Assembly: GCF_034479375.1 (NCBI RefSeq)
Contig: NZ_CP140155.1
Span: 4,068,501 to 4,132,500 of the forward strand
Length of the DNA stretch: 64,000 nucleotides
DNA from: Rhodopseudomonas palustris
GTDB lineage: Bacteria > Pseudomonadota > Alphaproteobacteria > Rhizobiales > Xanthobacteraceae
Direction: 5' to 3'
Positions 9,522 to 19,868 of this stretch are shown in pieces. Within the stretch, counting starts at the first letter, position 1. Each line of letters starts with the position of its first letter. Both the position numbers and the translations under genes were made by a program. A model generated the notes under the pieces. It saw only the letters and a list, made by a program, of their open reading frames with translations, was not told the origin of the DNA and ran no database searches.

Positions 9522-9668
9522 AGTTGGAGTGAAAGCGCGTGATTTCATTCACCGCATTTTCGGCCAGACTCTCAGAATGGGAGTTGGTCTATTTGGCAGG
9601 GCCATAGAACTCAATCCATCGATGAAGAAGTCCAGGCAGAACCGAGGCGGTGACCGTAGTCATTCTGC

Positions 9669-9684
9669 TGTTTCACGTGAAACA
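9669..9684. other. parS: parS centromere site 1
   Basis: TGTTTCACGTGAAACA, an exact match to the widely conserved 16-bp chromosomal parS palindrome bound by ParB. It lies upstream of mnmG and 4.5 kb from parB. Confidence 0.95.
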
Positions 9685-9692
9685 GCTCGCAG

Positions 9693-9708
9693 CGTTTCAC
9701 GTGAAACA
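9693..9708. other. parS: parS centromere site 2
   Basis: CGTTTCACGTGAAACA, one mismatch from the consensus in the first base. Its centre is 24 bp from that of site 1, so the two form a close pair. Confidence 0.9.
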
Positions 9709-9761
9709 GGGTCGAATCGATACCGCTTCAAAGCCGCGAAAAGCTGGGCTACAAGCCGGCC

Positions 9762-11642
9762 ATGCGCACTTGCTTCGATGTCATCGTCATTGGCGGCGGC
9801 CATGCCGGCTGCGAAGCCGCGGCCGCGGCGGCGCGTCTCGGCGCGGCCACGGCGCTGGTGACGCATCGCTTCGATACCGTCGGTGCGATGTCGTGCAATC
9901 CCGCGATCGGCGGGCTCGGCAAGGGACATCTGGTCCGCGAAGTCGACGCGCTGGATGGATTGATGGGGCGGGTCGGAGACGCCGGCGGCATACAGTTCCG
10001 GATGCTGAACCGGCGCAAGGGCCCGGCGGTGCGCGGACCGCGCGCCCAGGCCGACCGCAAGCTCTACGCCGCCGCGATGCAGGCCGCGATCCGGGCGACC
10101 GCCAACCTGACCGTGATCGAGGGCGAGGCGGACGCGCTGCTGAGCGAGGCGGGCCGGGTCACCAGAATCCGCCTCGCCGATGGCCGCGAACTCACCGCCG
10201 GGGCGGTCGTCATCACCACCGGGACCTTTCTGCGCGGGCTGATCCATCTCGGCGAGAAGAGCTGGCCGGCCGGCCGGATCGACGAGGCCCCGGCGCTCGG
10301 CCTGTCGGCCTCGTTCGAGGCGCTGGGTCTCGCGCTCGGCCGGCTCAAGACCGGGACGCCGCCGCGGCTCGACGGCCGCACCATCGACTGGGGCGCGGTC
10401 GAAATGCAGCCCGGCGACGATCCGCCGGAGCCGTTTTCCGTGCTGACGCCGGCAATCACTACGCCGCAGATCGAATGCGGCATCACCCGGACGACGCCCG
10501 CCACCCATGAGTTGATCCGCGCCAATGTGCATCGCTCGCCGATGTATTCCGGGCAGATCCAGTCGTCGGGGCCGCGCTATTGCCCCTCGATCGAGGACAA
10601 GATCGTCAAATTCGGCGATCGCGACGGCCATCAGATCTTCCTCGAGCCCGAAGGCCTCGACGATCCGACCGTCTATCCCAACGGAATCTCGACCTCGCTG
10701 CCCGAAGAGGTCCAACGCGCGATCCTGCAGACGATCCCGGGTCTGGAGCGGACCGTGATGCTCCGCCCGGGCTATGCGATCGAATACGACCATGTCGATC
10801 CGCGCGAGCTGGAGTCGACGCTGCAGACCAAGCGATTGCGCGGGCTGTTCCTCGCCGGCCAGATCAACGGCACCACCGGCTATGAAGAGGCGGCGGCGCA
10901 GGGCCTAGTCGCCGGGTTGAATGCGGCGCTGGCGGCCGGCGGCGGCGAAGGGGTCGTGTTCGACCGCGCCGACGGCTATCTCGGGGTGATGATCGACGAT
11001 CTGGTGACCCGCGGCATTTCCGAGCCGTACCGGATGTTCACTTCGCGGGCGGAATATCGCCTGACACTGCGCGCCGACAATGCCGATCAGCGGCTGACCG
11101 ACAAGGGTCTGGCGCTGGGCTGCGTCGGGACGGAGCGGGCGGCGTTCCATCGCGGCAAGATGGCGGCGCTGGCCGAGGCGAAGCGGCTTACGCAATCGCT
11201 GGCGATCACGCCGAACGAGGCCGCCAAGCATGGTCTTGCGCTCAATCGCGACGGCCAACGGCGCTCGGCGTTCGATCTGCTGTCCTATCCGGAGATCGAA
11301 TGGCCGCAGGTGAGGGCGATCTGGCCCGAACTGGGCGCTGTGGCGCCGTCGATCGCGGTGCATGTCGAGATCGACGCCAAATACGCCGTCTATCTGGAGC
11401 GCCAGGTCGCCGACGTCGCCGCGTTCCGGCGCGACGAGGGCCTGCTGCTGACCGATATCGACTATGCGCAGGTGCCTGGACTGTCGAACGAGGCGCGGGG
11501 CCGGCTGGAGCGGCACCGGCCGCGGACGGTCGGGCAGGCGGGTCGCCTGGACGGTATCACCCCCGCGGCGCTCGGCATTCTGGCGGCGTATCTGCGCCGC
11601 GAAGCGCGGAAGCGGCCGGCGGTGGCGGCCGGCGAGGCGTAG
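9762..11642 (+). CDS. mnmG: tRNA uridine-5-carboxymethylaminomethyl(34) synthesis enzyme MnmG (GidA)
   Basis: A 626-residue FAD protein. The N-terminus [20 protein letters not shown] is the dinucleotide-binding fold. [28 protein letters not shown] and [13 protein letters not shown] are the usual GidA signatures, and the C-terminal helical domain contacts MnmE. It works with MnmE on wobble uridines. The start is the ATG at 9762 ([13 protein letters not shown]). parS sites flank the gene on both sides. Confidence 0.97.
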   Translation: MRTCFDVIVIGGGHAGCEAAAAAARLGAATALVTHRFDTVGAMSCNPAIGGLGKGHLVREVDALDGLMGRVGDAGGIQFRMLNRRKGPAVRGPRAQADRKLYAAAMQAAIRATANLTVIEGEADALLSEAGRVTRIRLADGRELTAGAVVITTGTFLRGLIHLGEKSWPAGRIDEAPALGLSASFEALGLALGRLKTGTPPRLDGRTIDWGAVEMQPGDDPPEPFSVLTPAITTPQIECGITRTTPATHELIRANVHRSPMYSGQIQSSGPRYCPSIEDKIVKFGDRDGHQIFLEPEGLDDPTVYPNGISTSLPEEVQRAILQTIPGLERTVMLRPGYAIEYDHVDPRELESTLQTKRLRGLFLAGQINGTTGYEEAAAQGLVAGLNAALAAGGGEGVVFDRADGYLGVMIDDLVTRGISEPYRMFTSRAEYRLTLRADNADQRLTDKGLALGCVGTERAAFHRGKMAALAEAKRLTQSLAITPNEAAKHGLALNRDGQRRSAFDLLSYPEIEWPQVRAIWPELGAVAPSIAVHVEIDAKYAVYLERQVADVAAFRRDEGLLLTDIDYAQVPGLSNEARGRLERHRPRTVGQAGRLDGITPAALGILAAYLRREARKRPAVAAGEA

Positions 11643-11658
11643 GCGCGCGCGGGCTGCT

Positions 11659-11674
11659 GTTTCACGTGAAACAG
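11659..11674. other. parS: parS centromere site 3
   Basis: TGTTTCACGTGAAACA, a perfect match, 17 bp after the mnmG stop codon. Confidence 0.95.
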
Positions 11675-11780
11675 CGGCTAGCTGATCGGCTCCGGCCCGG
11701 CTCGTCACGCTTTGACTCCAGTCCGGAGGCGTTTTGAGACAAGTGGCCCGGGTGATCGACCTCGATCGCAGTGCCCGCGA

Positions 11781-11820
11781 GCCCTCACCCCACCCCTCTC
11801 CCGCAAGCGGGAGAGGGAGC
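11781..11820. repeat. Palindromic repeat, CTCTCCCGCAAGCGGGAGAG family
   Basis: A near-perfect hairpin with CTCTCCCG/CGGGAGAG arms, followed by GGAGC. The family is the most frequent one in the window (near 11941, 12094, 12250, 41112, 41220, 45459, 61621). Confidence 0.8.
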
Positions 11821-11928
11821 CGGCTGTGCGGGTGGGACGCGCGTGCCAGATCCGGGGCGTCCGATCCAACGAGCAACGTCATTCAGTCCACGATGAACTC
11901 CCCTTCGAAATAGACAGAAGCTCCTCCC

Positions 11929-12302
11929 CAATCACAGCGCGCTCCCTCTCCCGCTTGCGGGAGAGGGTCGGGGTGAGGGCCGCCGCGGATGGGAAGGCCG
12001 AGTTTGGTGCTGCGGTCGGCCGAGCCATTCGCATCGGTCTTTGCCACGCCATTCGGCCCATCAATCGGACAGAAACCCCTCTACAATCGGAGCGCGCCCC
12101 CTCTCCCGCGTGCGGCAGAGGGTCGGGGTGACGGCGGCCGCGGGTGGGGAGGGCGAGTTTGGTGCTGCGGTCGGCCGTGCCATTCGCATCGGTCTTTGCC
12201 ACGCCATTCGGCCCATCAATCAGACCAAAACCCCTCACCAATCACGGCGCACTCCCTCTCCCGCTTGCGGGAGAGGGTTGGGGTGAGGGTGGCCGCGGGC
12301 AC
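11929..12302. repeat. Tandem repeat, 155-bp unit, about 2.4 copies
   Basis: Units begin at 11929, 12084 and 12239, exactly 155 bp apart; the third stops after about 64 bp. Each unit holds a CTCTCCCGCTTGCGGGAGAG-type hairpin followed by a shared segment containing GAGTTTGGTGCTGCGGTCGG. Copies differ at scattered bases, so the duplication is not brand new. It fills most of the 819-bp mnmG-rsmG spacer, where no gene is seen. Confidence 0.85.
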
Positions 12303-12461
12303 TGAAAACGCGATTGCGCAGCAGTGCCCTTGCTTAGGCATTCACGCGGGCGCGAAAATCGTCGTAATCGTTCCGCGCACGCCGACCAAACAGTGGCTGG
12401 AATCGTCGCATCGGCTTATGTGTAGTCCACACCGATCCCTCGAACTCCGAGACCCGGGCCG

Positions 12462-13172
12462 ATGGCCTCCCGACTTTCGCCGATGGTCGTTTCCGCGCCG
12501 GACAGCTCCGACAAGGCGCAGGCGCTTAAACTCACCCCCGTTTCACGTGAAACGGAGGCGCGGCTCGATGCCTATCTGGATCTGCTGCGGCTGTGGCAGG
12601 CCAAGACCAATCTGGTGGCGCCGTCGACGCTGCCACAGCTCTGGACCCGGCATGTCGCCGACTCGCTGCAGCTTCTCGCGCTCGCCCCGACGGCGCGGCG
12701 CTGGCTCGACTTCGGCAGCGGCGGAGGCTTCCCGGGCATCGTGCTGGCCTGCGCGATGGCCGAGCACCCGGACGGCCACGTCACGCTGGTCGAGCGCAAT
12801 GCCAAGAAGGCCGCCTTTCTGCGCGAGGCGCTGCGCGTCACCGGCGCGCTGGGCACAGTTATGCTCGCGGACATCGGGGATAATGTGGATAGGTTCCCGC
12901 GGCCGCTCGATTGCATCACCGCGCGGGCCGTCGCTCCGCTACACCAGCTGATCGGTTTCGCCGCGCCGCTGATGACCAAGGGCAGCAAGGTGCTGTTTCT
13001 CAAGGGTCAAGATGTAGAGGCGGAATTGACGGAAGCCACTAAGTATTGGAAGATCGAGCCTCTATTGCACGCCAGCCTGACCGGTGGACAAGGCTGGATC
13101 GTCGAACTCGACCGGATCGACCGCGTCCCCTCCACCGCCAGCAAAGAAGTCACCGCGAATGACCGTCATTGA
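12462..13172 (+). CDS. rsmG: 16S rRNA (guanine(527)-N7)-methyltransferase RsmG (GidB)
   Basis: A 236-residue SAM-dependent methyltransferase with RsmG signatures: LLRLWQAKTNLV, TRHVADSLQLL, the SAM loop LDFGSGGGFPGIVLA and a DCITARAVAPL region. It methylates G527 in the 530 loop of 16S rRNA. The ATG at 12462 is taken as start; an ATG at 12483 is also possible, and neither has a strong ribosome binding site. A parS-like palindrome lies inside the coding sequence and encodes the residues VSRET near position 28. Confidence 0.95.
   Translation: MASRLSPMVVSAPDSSDKAQALKLTPVSRETEARLDAYLDLLRLWQAKTNLVAPSTLPQLWTRHVADSLQLLALAPTARRWLDFGSGGGFPGIVLACAMAEHPDGHVTLVERNAKKAAFLREALRVTGALGTVMLADIGDNVDRFPRPLDCITARAVAPLHQLIGFAAPLMTKGSKVLFLKGQDVEAELTEATKYWKIEPLLHASLTGGQGWIVELDRIDRVPSTASKEVTANDRH
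12539..12554. other. parS: parS-like site 4, inside rsmG
   Basis: CGTTTCACGTGAAACG keeps the core GTTTCACGTGAAAC and differs from consensus only in the outermost base on each side, so it remains a perfect palindrome. It is translated within rsmG. Confidence 0.8.
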
Positions 13173-13197
13173 TGAGATATATCAAGGGGATAGGGCG

Positions 13198-14013
13198 ATG
13201 ACCGAGCCCGGACGCCCACGCATCATCGCGCTCGCCAACCAGAAGGGCGGGGTCGGCAAGACCACCACGGCGATCAATCTCGGCACCGCGCTGGCCGCAA
13301 TCGGCGAGCGCGTGCTGATCGTCGATCTCGATCCGCAGGGCAACGCCTCGACCGGGCTCGGCATCGACCGCCGCGACCGCAACTGCTCGACCTACGACGT
13401 GCTGGCCGGCGAAGCGCCGCTGCGCGACGCCGTGGTCCCGACCGCGGTGCCGCGGCTGCACATCGCCGCATCGACGATGGATCTGTCCGGCCTCGAACTC
13501 GAACTCGGCCATTCCCGCGACCGCGCCTTCCGGCTGCGCGACGCGATCGCCGTGCTCAACAAGGACGTCGATCCGCCGCTCGACTACACCTATGTGCTGA
13601 TCGACTGTCCGCCGTCGCTGAACCTGTTGACGGTGAACGCGATGGCGGCGTCGGACGCGATCCTGGTTCCGTTGCAGTGCGAGTTCTTCGCGCTCGAAGG
13701 ATTGTCTCAACTGCTGCAGACGGTCGAGCAGGTGCGCTCGACGCTGAATCCGGAATTGACCATCCACGGCATCGTGCTGACGATGTTCGACAGCCGCAAC
13801 AATCTGTCGAGCCAGGTCGTCGCCGACGTCCGGCAGTTCATGGGCAAGAAGGTCTACGACACCATGATCCCGCGCAACGTCCGGATCTCGGAAGCGCCGA
13901 GCTACGGCAAGCCGGTGCTGGTCTACGATCTGAAATGCGTCGGCTCGGAAGCGTACTTGAAGCTCGCCACCGAAGTGATCCAGCGCGAGCGTGAACTGCG
14001 CACGACGCATTGA
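13198..14013 (+). CDS. parA: Chromosome-partitioning ATPase ParA
   Basis: A 271-residue Walker-type ATPase with the deviant Walker A motif KGGVGKTT near residue 18, Walker A' DLDPQGNAS, and Walker B YVLIDCPPSL. It moves ParB-parS complexes after origin duplication. The ATG at 13198 has AAGGGGAT upstream; an in-frame ATG at 13159 overlapping the end of rsmG is the alternative and would add 13 residues. parB follows after a repeat-filled spacer. Confidence 0.97.
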   Translation: MTEPGRPRIIALANQKGGVGKTTTAINLGTALAAIGERVLIVDLDPQGNASTGLGIDRRDRNCSTYDVLAGEAPLRDAVVPTAVPRLHIAASTMDLSGLELELGHSRDRAFRLRDAIAVLNKDVDPPLDYTYVLIDCPPSLNLLTVNAMAASDAILVPLQCEFFALEGLSQLLQTVEQVRSTLNPELTIHGIVLTMFDSRNNLSSQVVADVRQFMGKKVYDTMIPRNVRISEAPSYGKPVLVYDLKCVGSEAYLKLATEVIQRERELRTTH

Positions 14014-14020
14014 GGCTGAT

Positions 14021-14108
14021 CGTAGGGTGGGCAAAGCGAAGCGTGCCCACGCCTTGACGAGCGAGTGACCGCGTGGGCACGGCGCTGCGCGCCTTTGCCC
14101 ACCCTACG
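14021..14108. repeat. Palindromic repeat, GTAGGGTGGGCAAAG family
   Basis: Arms CGTAGGGTGGGCAAAG and CTTTGCCCACCCTACG are near-perfect inverted repeats. It sits between parA and parB, so a parAB transcript would carry an extended hairpin. Relatives lie at 15288-15386 and 63658-63755. Confidence 0.85.
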
Positions 14109-14194
14109 GCTCAACTAACAACTCGGCGTCATCGGCGGATGGCGAAGCACCACACGTAACGCGGAGTAACGACGTGAATCCAAGGGAGCAGGCG

Positions 14195-15085
14195 ATGGCC
14201 GACGAGCACCGTTCGCGACTGGGGCGGGGGCTGGCGAGTCTGATCGGGGACGTCGGCGGCGAGGCCGCGCATGTCGAGCGGCCGCGCAGCCAGCGCAAGG
14301 TGCCGATCGAATTCATCAAGGCCAATCCGCGCAACCCGCGTCGCACCTTCTCGGATTCCGAGCTCGGCGAACTCACCGATTCGATCAAGCAGCACGGCGT
14401 GATCCAGCCGATCGTGGTGCGGCCGGTGAAGGGCACGAACGACCGCTTCGAGATCATCGCCGGCGAACGGCGCTGGCGCGCGGCGCAGCGCGCCGGCCTG
14501 CACGAAGTGCCGATCGTGCCGGTCGACGTTTCCGATGCGCTGGCGCTCGAAATCGCCATCGTCGAGAACGTGCAGCGCGAGGATCTCAATCCGCTGGAAG
14601 AGGCGCAGGGCTATCACGCGCTGGCCAACGAGTTCAAACGCAGCCAGGAAGACATCGCCAAGATCGTCGGCAAGAGCCGCAGCCACGTCGCCAACATGAT
14701 GCGGCTGACGAAATTGCCCGACGACGTGCTGGAGCTGATCGCCGCCGGGCAGTTGTCGGCCGGCCACGCCCGCGCGCTGATCGGCGTGCCGGATCCGTCG
14801 GCGGCGGCCAAGCGCATCGTCGCCGAGGGCCTCAACGTCCGGCAGACCGAAGCGCTGGCGCATGAAGAGGGCGTGCCGGAGCGCAAGCCGCAGAAGCCGC
14901 GCGCGTCGGCAAACGCGAAGCCCGCCAAGGACGCCGACACGCTGGCGCTGGAAAAACGCGTCAGCGACGCGCTCGGCATGAAGGTGACGATCGACGACCG
15001 CGACGGCACCGGCTCGCTGCAGATCCGCTACGCCGATCTCGATCAGCTCGACGACATCATCCGCAGGCTCGAGGCGGGCGGTTAG
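14195..15085 (+). CDS. parB: Chromosome-partitioning protein ParB
   Basis: A 296-residue CTPase and parS-binding protein. The N-terminal RLGRGLASLIGD peptide contacts ParA. IVVRP and GERRWRAAQRAGL are the ParB/Srx CTP-binding boxes. The helix-turn-helix region includes IVGKSRSHVANMMRL, and a C-terminal dimer domain closes the protein. The ATG at 14195 is preceded by AAGGGAGCAG; an ATG 21 bp upstream is possible. The four parS palindromes at 9.7-12.6 kb are its expected targets. Confidence 0.97.
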   Translation: MADEHRSRLGRGLASLIGDVGGEAAHVERPRSQRKVPIEFIKANPRNPRRTFSDSELGELTDSIKQHGVIQPIVVRPVKGTNDRFEIIAGERRWRAAQRAGLHEVPIVPVDVSDALALEIAIVENVQREDLNPLEEAQGYHALANEFKRSQEDIAKIVGKSRSHVANMMRLTKLPDDVLELIAAGQLSAGHARALIGVPDPSAAAKRIVAEGLNVRQTEALAHEEGVPERKPQKPRASANAKPAKDADTLALEKRVSDALGMKVTIDDRDGTGSLQIRYADLDQLDDIIRRLEAGG

Positions 15086-15120
15086 TTGGGACGTTCGTTC
15101 GGGTCCGTGCTCAGCTCTCA

Positions 15121-15278
15121 CGTTCGTCATTTCGGGGCGCGCAGCGAAGCTGCGCGAACCCGAAATCCATAACCACTGCCGTCGATGGTTCGTCATCCAC
15201 CGCCGTGTGCTCGCACGAGCGCCGGGGGTATGGATTCCGGGTTCGCCGCTGCGCGGCGCCCCGGAATGACGAACGAAA
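15121..15278. repeat. Palindromic repeat, CATTTCGGGGCGC/CCGGAATGACG family
   Basis: Two hairpin halves with CGGGGCGCGCAGCGAAGC and GCTGCGCGGCGCCCCGG cores. Relatives lie at 53515-53609 and 61810-61922. With the next repeat it fills the 324-bp parB-holA spacer; no gene is seen there. Confidence 0.8.
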
Positions 15279-15287
15279 GTTAGTTAG

Positions 15288-15386
15288 TAGGGTGGGCAAA
15301 GGCGCGAAGCGCCGTGCCCACGCGGAATTCATATCGAGCGGGATTCATATCGAGCGCGTGGGCACGCTTCGCTTTGCCCACCCTAC
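15288..15386. repeat. Palindromic repeat, GTAGGGTGGGCAAAG family
   Basis: TAGGGTGGGCAAAGGCGCG and GCTTTGCCCACCCTA arms in inverted orientation between the converging parB and holA genes. Confidence 0.85.
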
Positions 15387-15409
15387 CTTTTCCCTACGCT
15401 CTCACTGAA

Positions 15410-16438
15410 CTAACTTCTTCGCCGCGCACTGACCGCGATCGACAGCAACGTGCGCTGGGCGATGGCGGCGCCGAGGGTGGCCTGGCGGCGGGTGTCGAGG
15501 GCGGCGGTGGCGAGCTGGTCGATGATCTGCGCCAGGCGCGAGGTGCCGAGATTGCGCAGCGCCGTTTCGGACGCGGCCTTGCGCGAAAAATGCAAACGCG
15601 GAAAGCCACTATCGAGCGCGGTCGCGGCCGGGGCGCCGGCTTCGACCGCGAGGCTGGTCTTGTGCAGGAAGGCGGCGTGGCGCTGCGCGGCGAGGATGAT
15701 CTGGCCCGGATAGGTGCCGGCCACCATCGCTTTGGCGAACTCGCTTTCGACGATCTGCGGCTTGCCGGAGAACGCCGCATCCACAATGACGTCGAGCTTG
15801 AGGTCCGAGGCGTCCGACACGCAGGCGATCACGTCGTCGAGCGTGATCTCGCCGCTTCCATGGGCGTAGAGCGCGAGCTTGCGGACCTCGTTGCGCGAGG
15901 CCTGGCGGTCGCCGCCGAGCAGGGTCATCAGCACGCCGCGGGCGTCGCGGCCGATCTGCAATTGCGCGCTCCGCAGTTCGTCGTCGATCAGCTTGGCGAG
16001 ATCGGCCTCGGCGTCCGGATAGCAGCCGATCGCGACCGCGCTCGGGGCTTTCTCGCAGGCCTTGCGCAGCGCGTTGTCCGGCTTGATGTCGCCGGCCTCG
16101 ATCACGATCCGGCATTCCTTCGGCGGCGCGGCGACCAGCGTCTCGACGCCGGTGACGAAACTGCGCGAGCCGGCGCGAACGCGGATCGCGCGGCGGCCGC
16201 CGAACATCGGGATCGAGTTCGCCTCGTCGACCAGCTTCGAGGGCTCGGCCGCGAGCTCGTCGCCGTCGAGCCGCACCAGCGCGAACGGATCGTTGGGGTC
16301 GTCGAGCGCGGAGGCGATCAGCGCGTCGGCACGTTCGCGCACCAGGCCGGCATCGGGGCCGTACAGCAGGATGATCGGCCGGCCCGGATCGGGACGGGCC
16401 AGAAAGGCGGTGGCGTCTCGTCCACGCAGCGCGACCAT
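15410..16438 (-). CDS. holA: DNA polymerase III delta subunit, clamp loader
   Basis: A 342-residue protein. The segment RPIILLYGPDAGLVRERADALI near the N-terminus, PKECRIVIEAGDI, and a later LLGGDRQASRNEVRKLALY match HolA. Delta opens the beta clamp for loading. The start is the ATG at 16438 (MVALRGRDATAF); the reading frame stays open upstream but only encodes a shadow of lptE. lptE and leuS lie just upstream on the same strand, the usual alphaproteobacterial leuS-lptE-holA order. Confidence 0.95.
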   Translation of the reverse strand: MVALRGRDATAFLARPDPGRPIILLYGPDAGLVRERADALIASALDDPNDPFALVRLDGDELAAEPSKLVDEANSIPMFGGRRAIRVRAGSRSFVTGVETLVAAPPKECRIVIEAGDIKPDNALRKACEKAPSAVAIGCYPDAEADLAKLIDDELRSAQLQIGRDARGVLMTLLGGDRQASRNEVRKLALYAHGSGEITLDDVIACVSDASDLKLDVIVDAAFSGKPQIVESEFAKAMVAGTYPGQIILAAQRHAAFLHKTSLAVEAGAPAATALDSGFPRLHFSRKAASETALRNLGTSRLAQIIDQLATAALDTRRQATLGAAIAQRTLLSIAVSARRRS

Positions 16439-16482
16439 GGCGAATTCAGACCGGCGATGCGGCGCGGGCGCGCACGATCGGC

Positions 16483-17043
16483 TCAGATCCCGGCGTAGAA
16501 ATACGACGCCAGTCTCGTGTTGATGTTCTCGGCGATTTCCTTCGCGGCGCGGTCCTCGGCGTCGCGGCCCGCGCGGGTGCGGGCGAAGCGCTGGGTCTGG
16601 CCCGGCACGTCGTATTCGACGCGCGAGAAGGTGTTGCCGGCCATCACCACCTTGCCGGTGGCGATCTCGATCAGCCGGTAGCTGGCGTCGATGCCGTAAT
16701 TCTCGATCGTCGGCAGCGCGGTGGTCGGATCGACGATCAGCGACGAGCGCTGGGTGGTGATGTTCATCTTCAGCGAATACAGCGGCGGCGCGCCGGTGGC
16801 GCTGCCGTACATCTTGAACATCAGCGCGTTGCGGATCTCGACGCCGAGCCGGGCGTTGCGCGAGCCGTTCGGCAGGTCGAGCGGCGGCACCTCGATGGCG
16901 GCGAGCTTGTCGCGCAGCGCCGGCGACCCGTCGCCGCGGTCGGCATACATCGGCTGGAAGCATCCGGCGAGCGGCGCCGCCAGCATCGCGGCGAGCGCCA
17001 CCTTTGCGACCATCTTGGCCAATGCGGGCCTAACCGACGACAT
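16483..17043 (-). CDS. lptE: LPS-assembly lipoprotein LptE
   Basis: A 186-residue outer-membrane lipoprotein. The N-terminus has a hydrophobic signal ending in the lipobox LAGC (cysteine near residue 28), followed by FQPMYADR, typical of alphaproteobacterial LptE. LptE plugs LptD and helps insert lipopolysaccharide into the outer leaflet. Its ATG overlaps the end of leuS by 14 bp, so the two are translationally linked. Confidence 0.92.
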   Translation of the reverse strand: MSSVRPALAKMVAKVALAAMLAAPLAGCFQPMYADRGDGSPALRDKLAAIEVPPLDLPNGSRNARLGVEIRNALMFKMYGSATGAPPLYSLKMNITTQRSSLIVDPTTALPTIENYGIDASYRLIEIATGKVVMAGNTFSRVEYDVPGQTQRFARTRAGRDAEDRAAKEIAENINTRLASYFYAGI

Positions 17044-19666
17044 TCACGATCCTCTGCGGAACCACGATGATCTTGCGGACGGGCTTGCCGTCCAGCGCCT
17101 GTCTTACCGCATCGAGGGCCAAAACGGCAGCCTCAATTTCCGCGGTCGGAGCGTCCCGGGCCACCGTGACTTCCCCGCGCTTCTTGCCGTTGACCTGCAC
17201 CGGCAGCGTGATGCTGTCTTCGACCAGCAAATCGCGTTCGATTTGCGGCCACAGCGCCTCGGACACCAGGCCCGGCTGGTCGAGCGCCGCCCAGCTTTCC
17301 TCGGCCAGATGCGGCATCATCGGGTGAAACAGTTGAACAAGGATGACCGACGCCTCGCGGATCGCCCAGGCCAGATCCGGGGCAATTTCCTTTGATGCCG
17401 TGCCGGGTTTGGCCAGCATTTCGCCGAGGCTGTTGGCGAATTCGCGGATATGGGCGAGGCTGACATTGAAGGCGAGCCGCTCGATGCCGGACAACACCTT
17501 GTCGAGCGCGCCATGCGCGGCCTTGCGCACCGCCAGCGCCTCGGGCCCGAATGTCGCGGGCCGTTCGGCTGGAGCCGATTGGGCGATTTCGGCGGCGTCG
17601 TTCACCATCCGCCACAGCCGCTGCACGAAACGCGAGGCGCCCTTGACGCCTTCCTCGCTCCAGATCACGTCGCGGTCCGGCGGCGAATCCGACAGCATGA
17701 ACCAGCGCGCGGTGTCGGCGCCGTAAGAGCCGATGATGTCGTCGGGGTCGACGGTGTTGCGCTTACTCTTCGACATCTTCTCGATCGGGCCGATCTCGAC
17801 CGGCGTGCCGCCGTCGAGCAGCGTCGCCTTGCGTCCATCGCCCTCGGCCACGATCATCACTTCGGCCGGCGAGGCGAAATGGCCGTCGGCGGTCCGATAG
17901 GTCTCGTGCACCACCATGCCCTGGGTGAACATGCCGCGGAACGGCTCGTCCAGCCCGACATGGCCGGTCGCCTTCATGGCGCGGGTGAAGAACCGGCTGT
18001 AGAGGAGATGCAGAATCGCGTGCTCGACGCCGCCGATATACTGATCGACCGGCAGCATCCGGTTGACCACGTCGGGCGTAGTCGGCGCGGTCTCGTTCCA
18101 CGGATCGGTGAAGCGCGCGAAGTACCAGGACGAATCCACGAAGGTGTCCATGGTGTCGGTTTCGCGCTGCGCCTTAGCCCCGCATTGCGGGCAGGCGACG
18201 TGCTTCCAGGTCGGATGATGATCGAGCGCATTGCCGGGCTTGTCGAACGACACGTCCTCCGGCAGCACGACCGGCAGGTCCTTGTCGGGCACCGGCACGA
18301 CGCCGCAAACCTCGCAATGGATCACCGGGATCGGGCAGCCCCAATAGCGCTGCCGTGAGATGCCCCAGTCGCGCAGCCGGAAATTGACCTTGCGCTCGCC
18401 GACCGGCGCGCCGCCGATCTGCGCCGCCTCGAGCCGCTTCGCCACTTCTTCCTTGGCCTGATCGATCGTCATGCCGTCGAGGAAGCGCGAATTGATCATG
18501 CGGCCGTCGCCGTCATAGGCCTCGTCGGTGATGACGAAGCTCGACGGGTCCTGGCCCTCGGGGCACACCACCGGGGTGTTGCCGAGCTGGTACTTGTTGA
18601 CGAAGTCGAGGTCGCGCTGGTCGTGCGCCGGGCAGCCGAAGATCGCCCCTGTGCCGTATTCCATCAGCACGAAGTTCGCCACATAGACCGGGATCTGCCA
18701 GTCCGGGTCGAACGGATGCAGCGCGCGGATGCCGGTGTCGATGCCCTGCTTCTCGGCGGTGTCGATCTCGGCCTGCGCGGTGCCGCGCTTCTTGCACTCC
18801 TCGACGAAGGCCGCGACCTTGGGGTCCTTCGCGGCGGCGGCCTGCGCCAGCGGATGGTCCGGCGCGATCGCCATGAATTTGGCGCCGAACAGCGTGTCGG
18901 GGCGGGTGGTGAAGATCTTCAGTTCGGTCTCGCCTGACGGCGTCGTCGCCGCATCGAGCGCGAACCGCACCAAGAGTCCCTCGCTGCGGCCGATCCAGTT
19001 GCGCTGCATCAGCCGGACCTTGTCGGGCCAGCGGTCGAGCGTCTCCAGCGCGTCGAGCAGGTCCTGCGCGTAGCGGGTGATCTTGAACACCCACTGGTTC
19101 ATCTCGCGCTGCTCGACCACCGCGCCCGAACGCCAGCCGCGGCCGTCGATCACCTGCTCGTTGGCCAGCACGGTCATGTCGACCGGGTCCCAGTTGAGCT
19201 TGCGGGTTTCCCGTTCGGCGAGACCCGCCTTCAGGAAATCCAGGAACATCTTCTGCTGATGCTTGTAGTAGGTCGGATCGCAGGTCGCGAATTCACGCGC
19301 CCAGTCGAGCGACAGCCCCATGGTCTGGAGCTGCTTCTTCATTGCGGCGATATTGTCGTAGGTCCACGCCTTCGGCGCGACCTTGCGCTCGATCGCGGCG
19401 TTCTCGGCCGGCAGGCCGAACGCGTCCCAGCCCATCGGGTGCAGCACGTTGTGGCCGCGCGCCCGCATCGTCCGCGCCACCACGTCGCCCATGGTGTAGT
19501 TGCGGACGTGCCCCATATGGATCCGCCCCGACGGATACGGGAACATCTCCAGCACGTAATATTTCGGGCGCGGGTCGTCGTTCCTGGTGGCGAAGATCTT
19601 CGCCTCGTCCCATTTCGCCTGCCATTTCGGCTCGGATTCGCGGGCGTTGTAACGTTCGTTGCTCAT
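17030..19666 (-). CDS. leuS: Leucyl-tRNA synthetase
   Basis: An 878-residue class I synthetase. It has the HIGH-type motif in [15 protein letters not shown], the CP1 editing domain with [12 protein letters not shown] and the [16 protein letters not shown] segment, and the KMSKS loop as KMSKSKRN. C-terminal anticodon-binding and small closing domains are present. It charges tRNA-Leu. The start is the ATG at 19666 ([16 protein letters not shown]). lptE overlaps its 3' end. Confidence 0.98.
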   Translation of the reverse strand: MSNERYNARESEPKWQAKWDEAKIFATRNDDPRPKYYVLEMFPYPSGRIHMGHVRNYTMGDVVARTMRARGHNVLHPMGWDAFGLPAENAAIERKVAPKAWTYDNIAAMKKQLQTMGLSLDWAREFATCDPTYYKHQQKMFLDFLKAGLAERETRKLNWDPVDMTVLANEQVIDGRGWRSGAVVEQREMNQWVFKITRYAQDLLDALETLDRWPDKVRLMQRNWIGRSEGLLVRFALDAATTPSGETELKIFTTRPDTLFGAKFMAIAPDHPLAQAAAAKDPKVAAFVEECKKRGTAQAEIDTAEKQGIDTGIRALHPFDPDWQIPVYVANFVLMEYGTGAIFGCPAHDQRDLDFVNKYQLGNTPVVCPEGQDPSSFVITDEAYDGDGRMINSRFLDGMTIDQAKEEVAKRLEAAQIGGAPVGERKVNFRLRDWGISRQRYWGCPIPVIHCEVCGVVPVPDKDLPVVLPEDVSFDKPGNALDHHPTWKHVACPQCGAKAQRETDTMDTFVDSSWYFARFTDPWNETAPTTPDVVNRMLPVDQYIGGVEHAILHLLYSRFFTRAMKATGHVGLDEPFRGMFTQGMVVHETYRTADGHFASPAEVMIVAEGDGRKATLLDGGTPVEIGPIEKMSKSKRNTVDPDDIIGSYGADTARWFMLSDSPPDRDVIWSEEGVKGASRFVQRLWRMVNDAAEIAQSAPAERPATFGPEALAVRKAAHGALDKVLSGIERLAFNVSLAHIREFANSLGEMLAKPGTASKEIAPDLAWAIREASVILVQLFHPMMPHLAEESWAALDQPGLVSEALWPQIERDLLVEDSITLPVQVNGKKRGEVTVARDAPTAEIEAAVLALDAVRQALDGKPVRKIIVVPQRIVNVVG

Positions 19667-19868
19667 GAAGATCAGTCGGCCGGCCGGTTCGAGCGCTCTG
19701 CAAGCGGAAGGGGAAGCGCGAATGAGCTCGCAAACCGGTGCGGCTCAGGCGGAATTCGCGCGAAAGGCGCGCGGAATAGGCCATGAAACGCTGCGTCGGG
19801 TCAATGGGATGGGCGCAAATCCGGAGCGTCGGGGCCGGCCTCCGGCAGCCGGCGGCAAGCCCGCCGGG

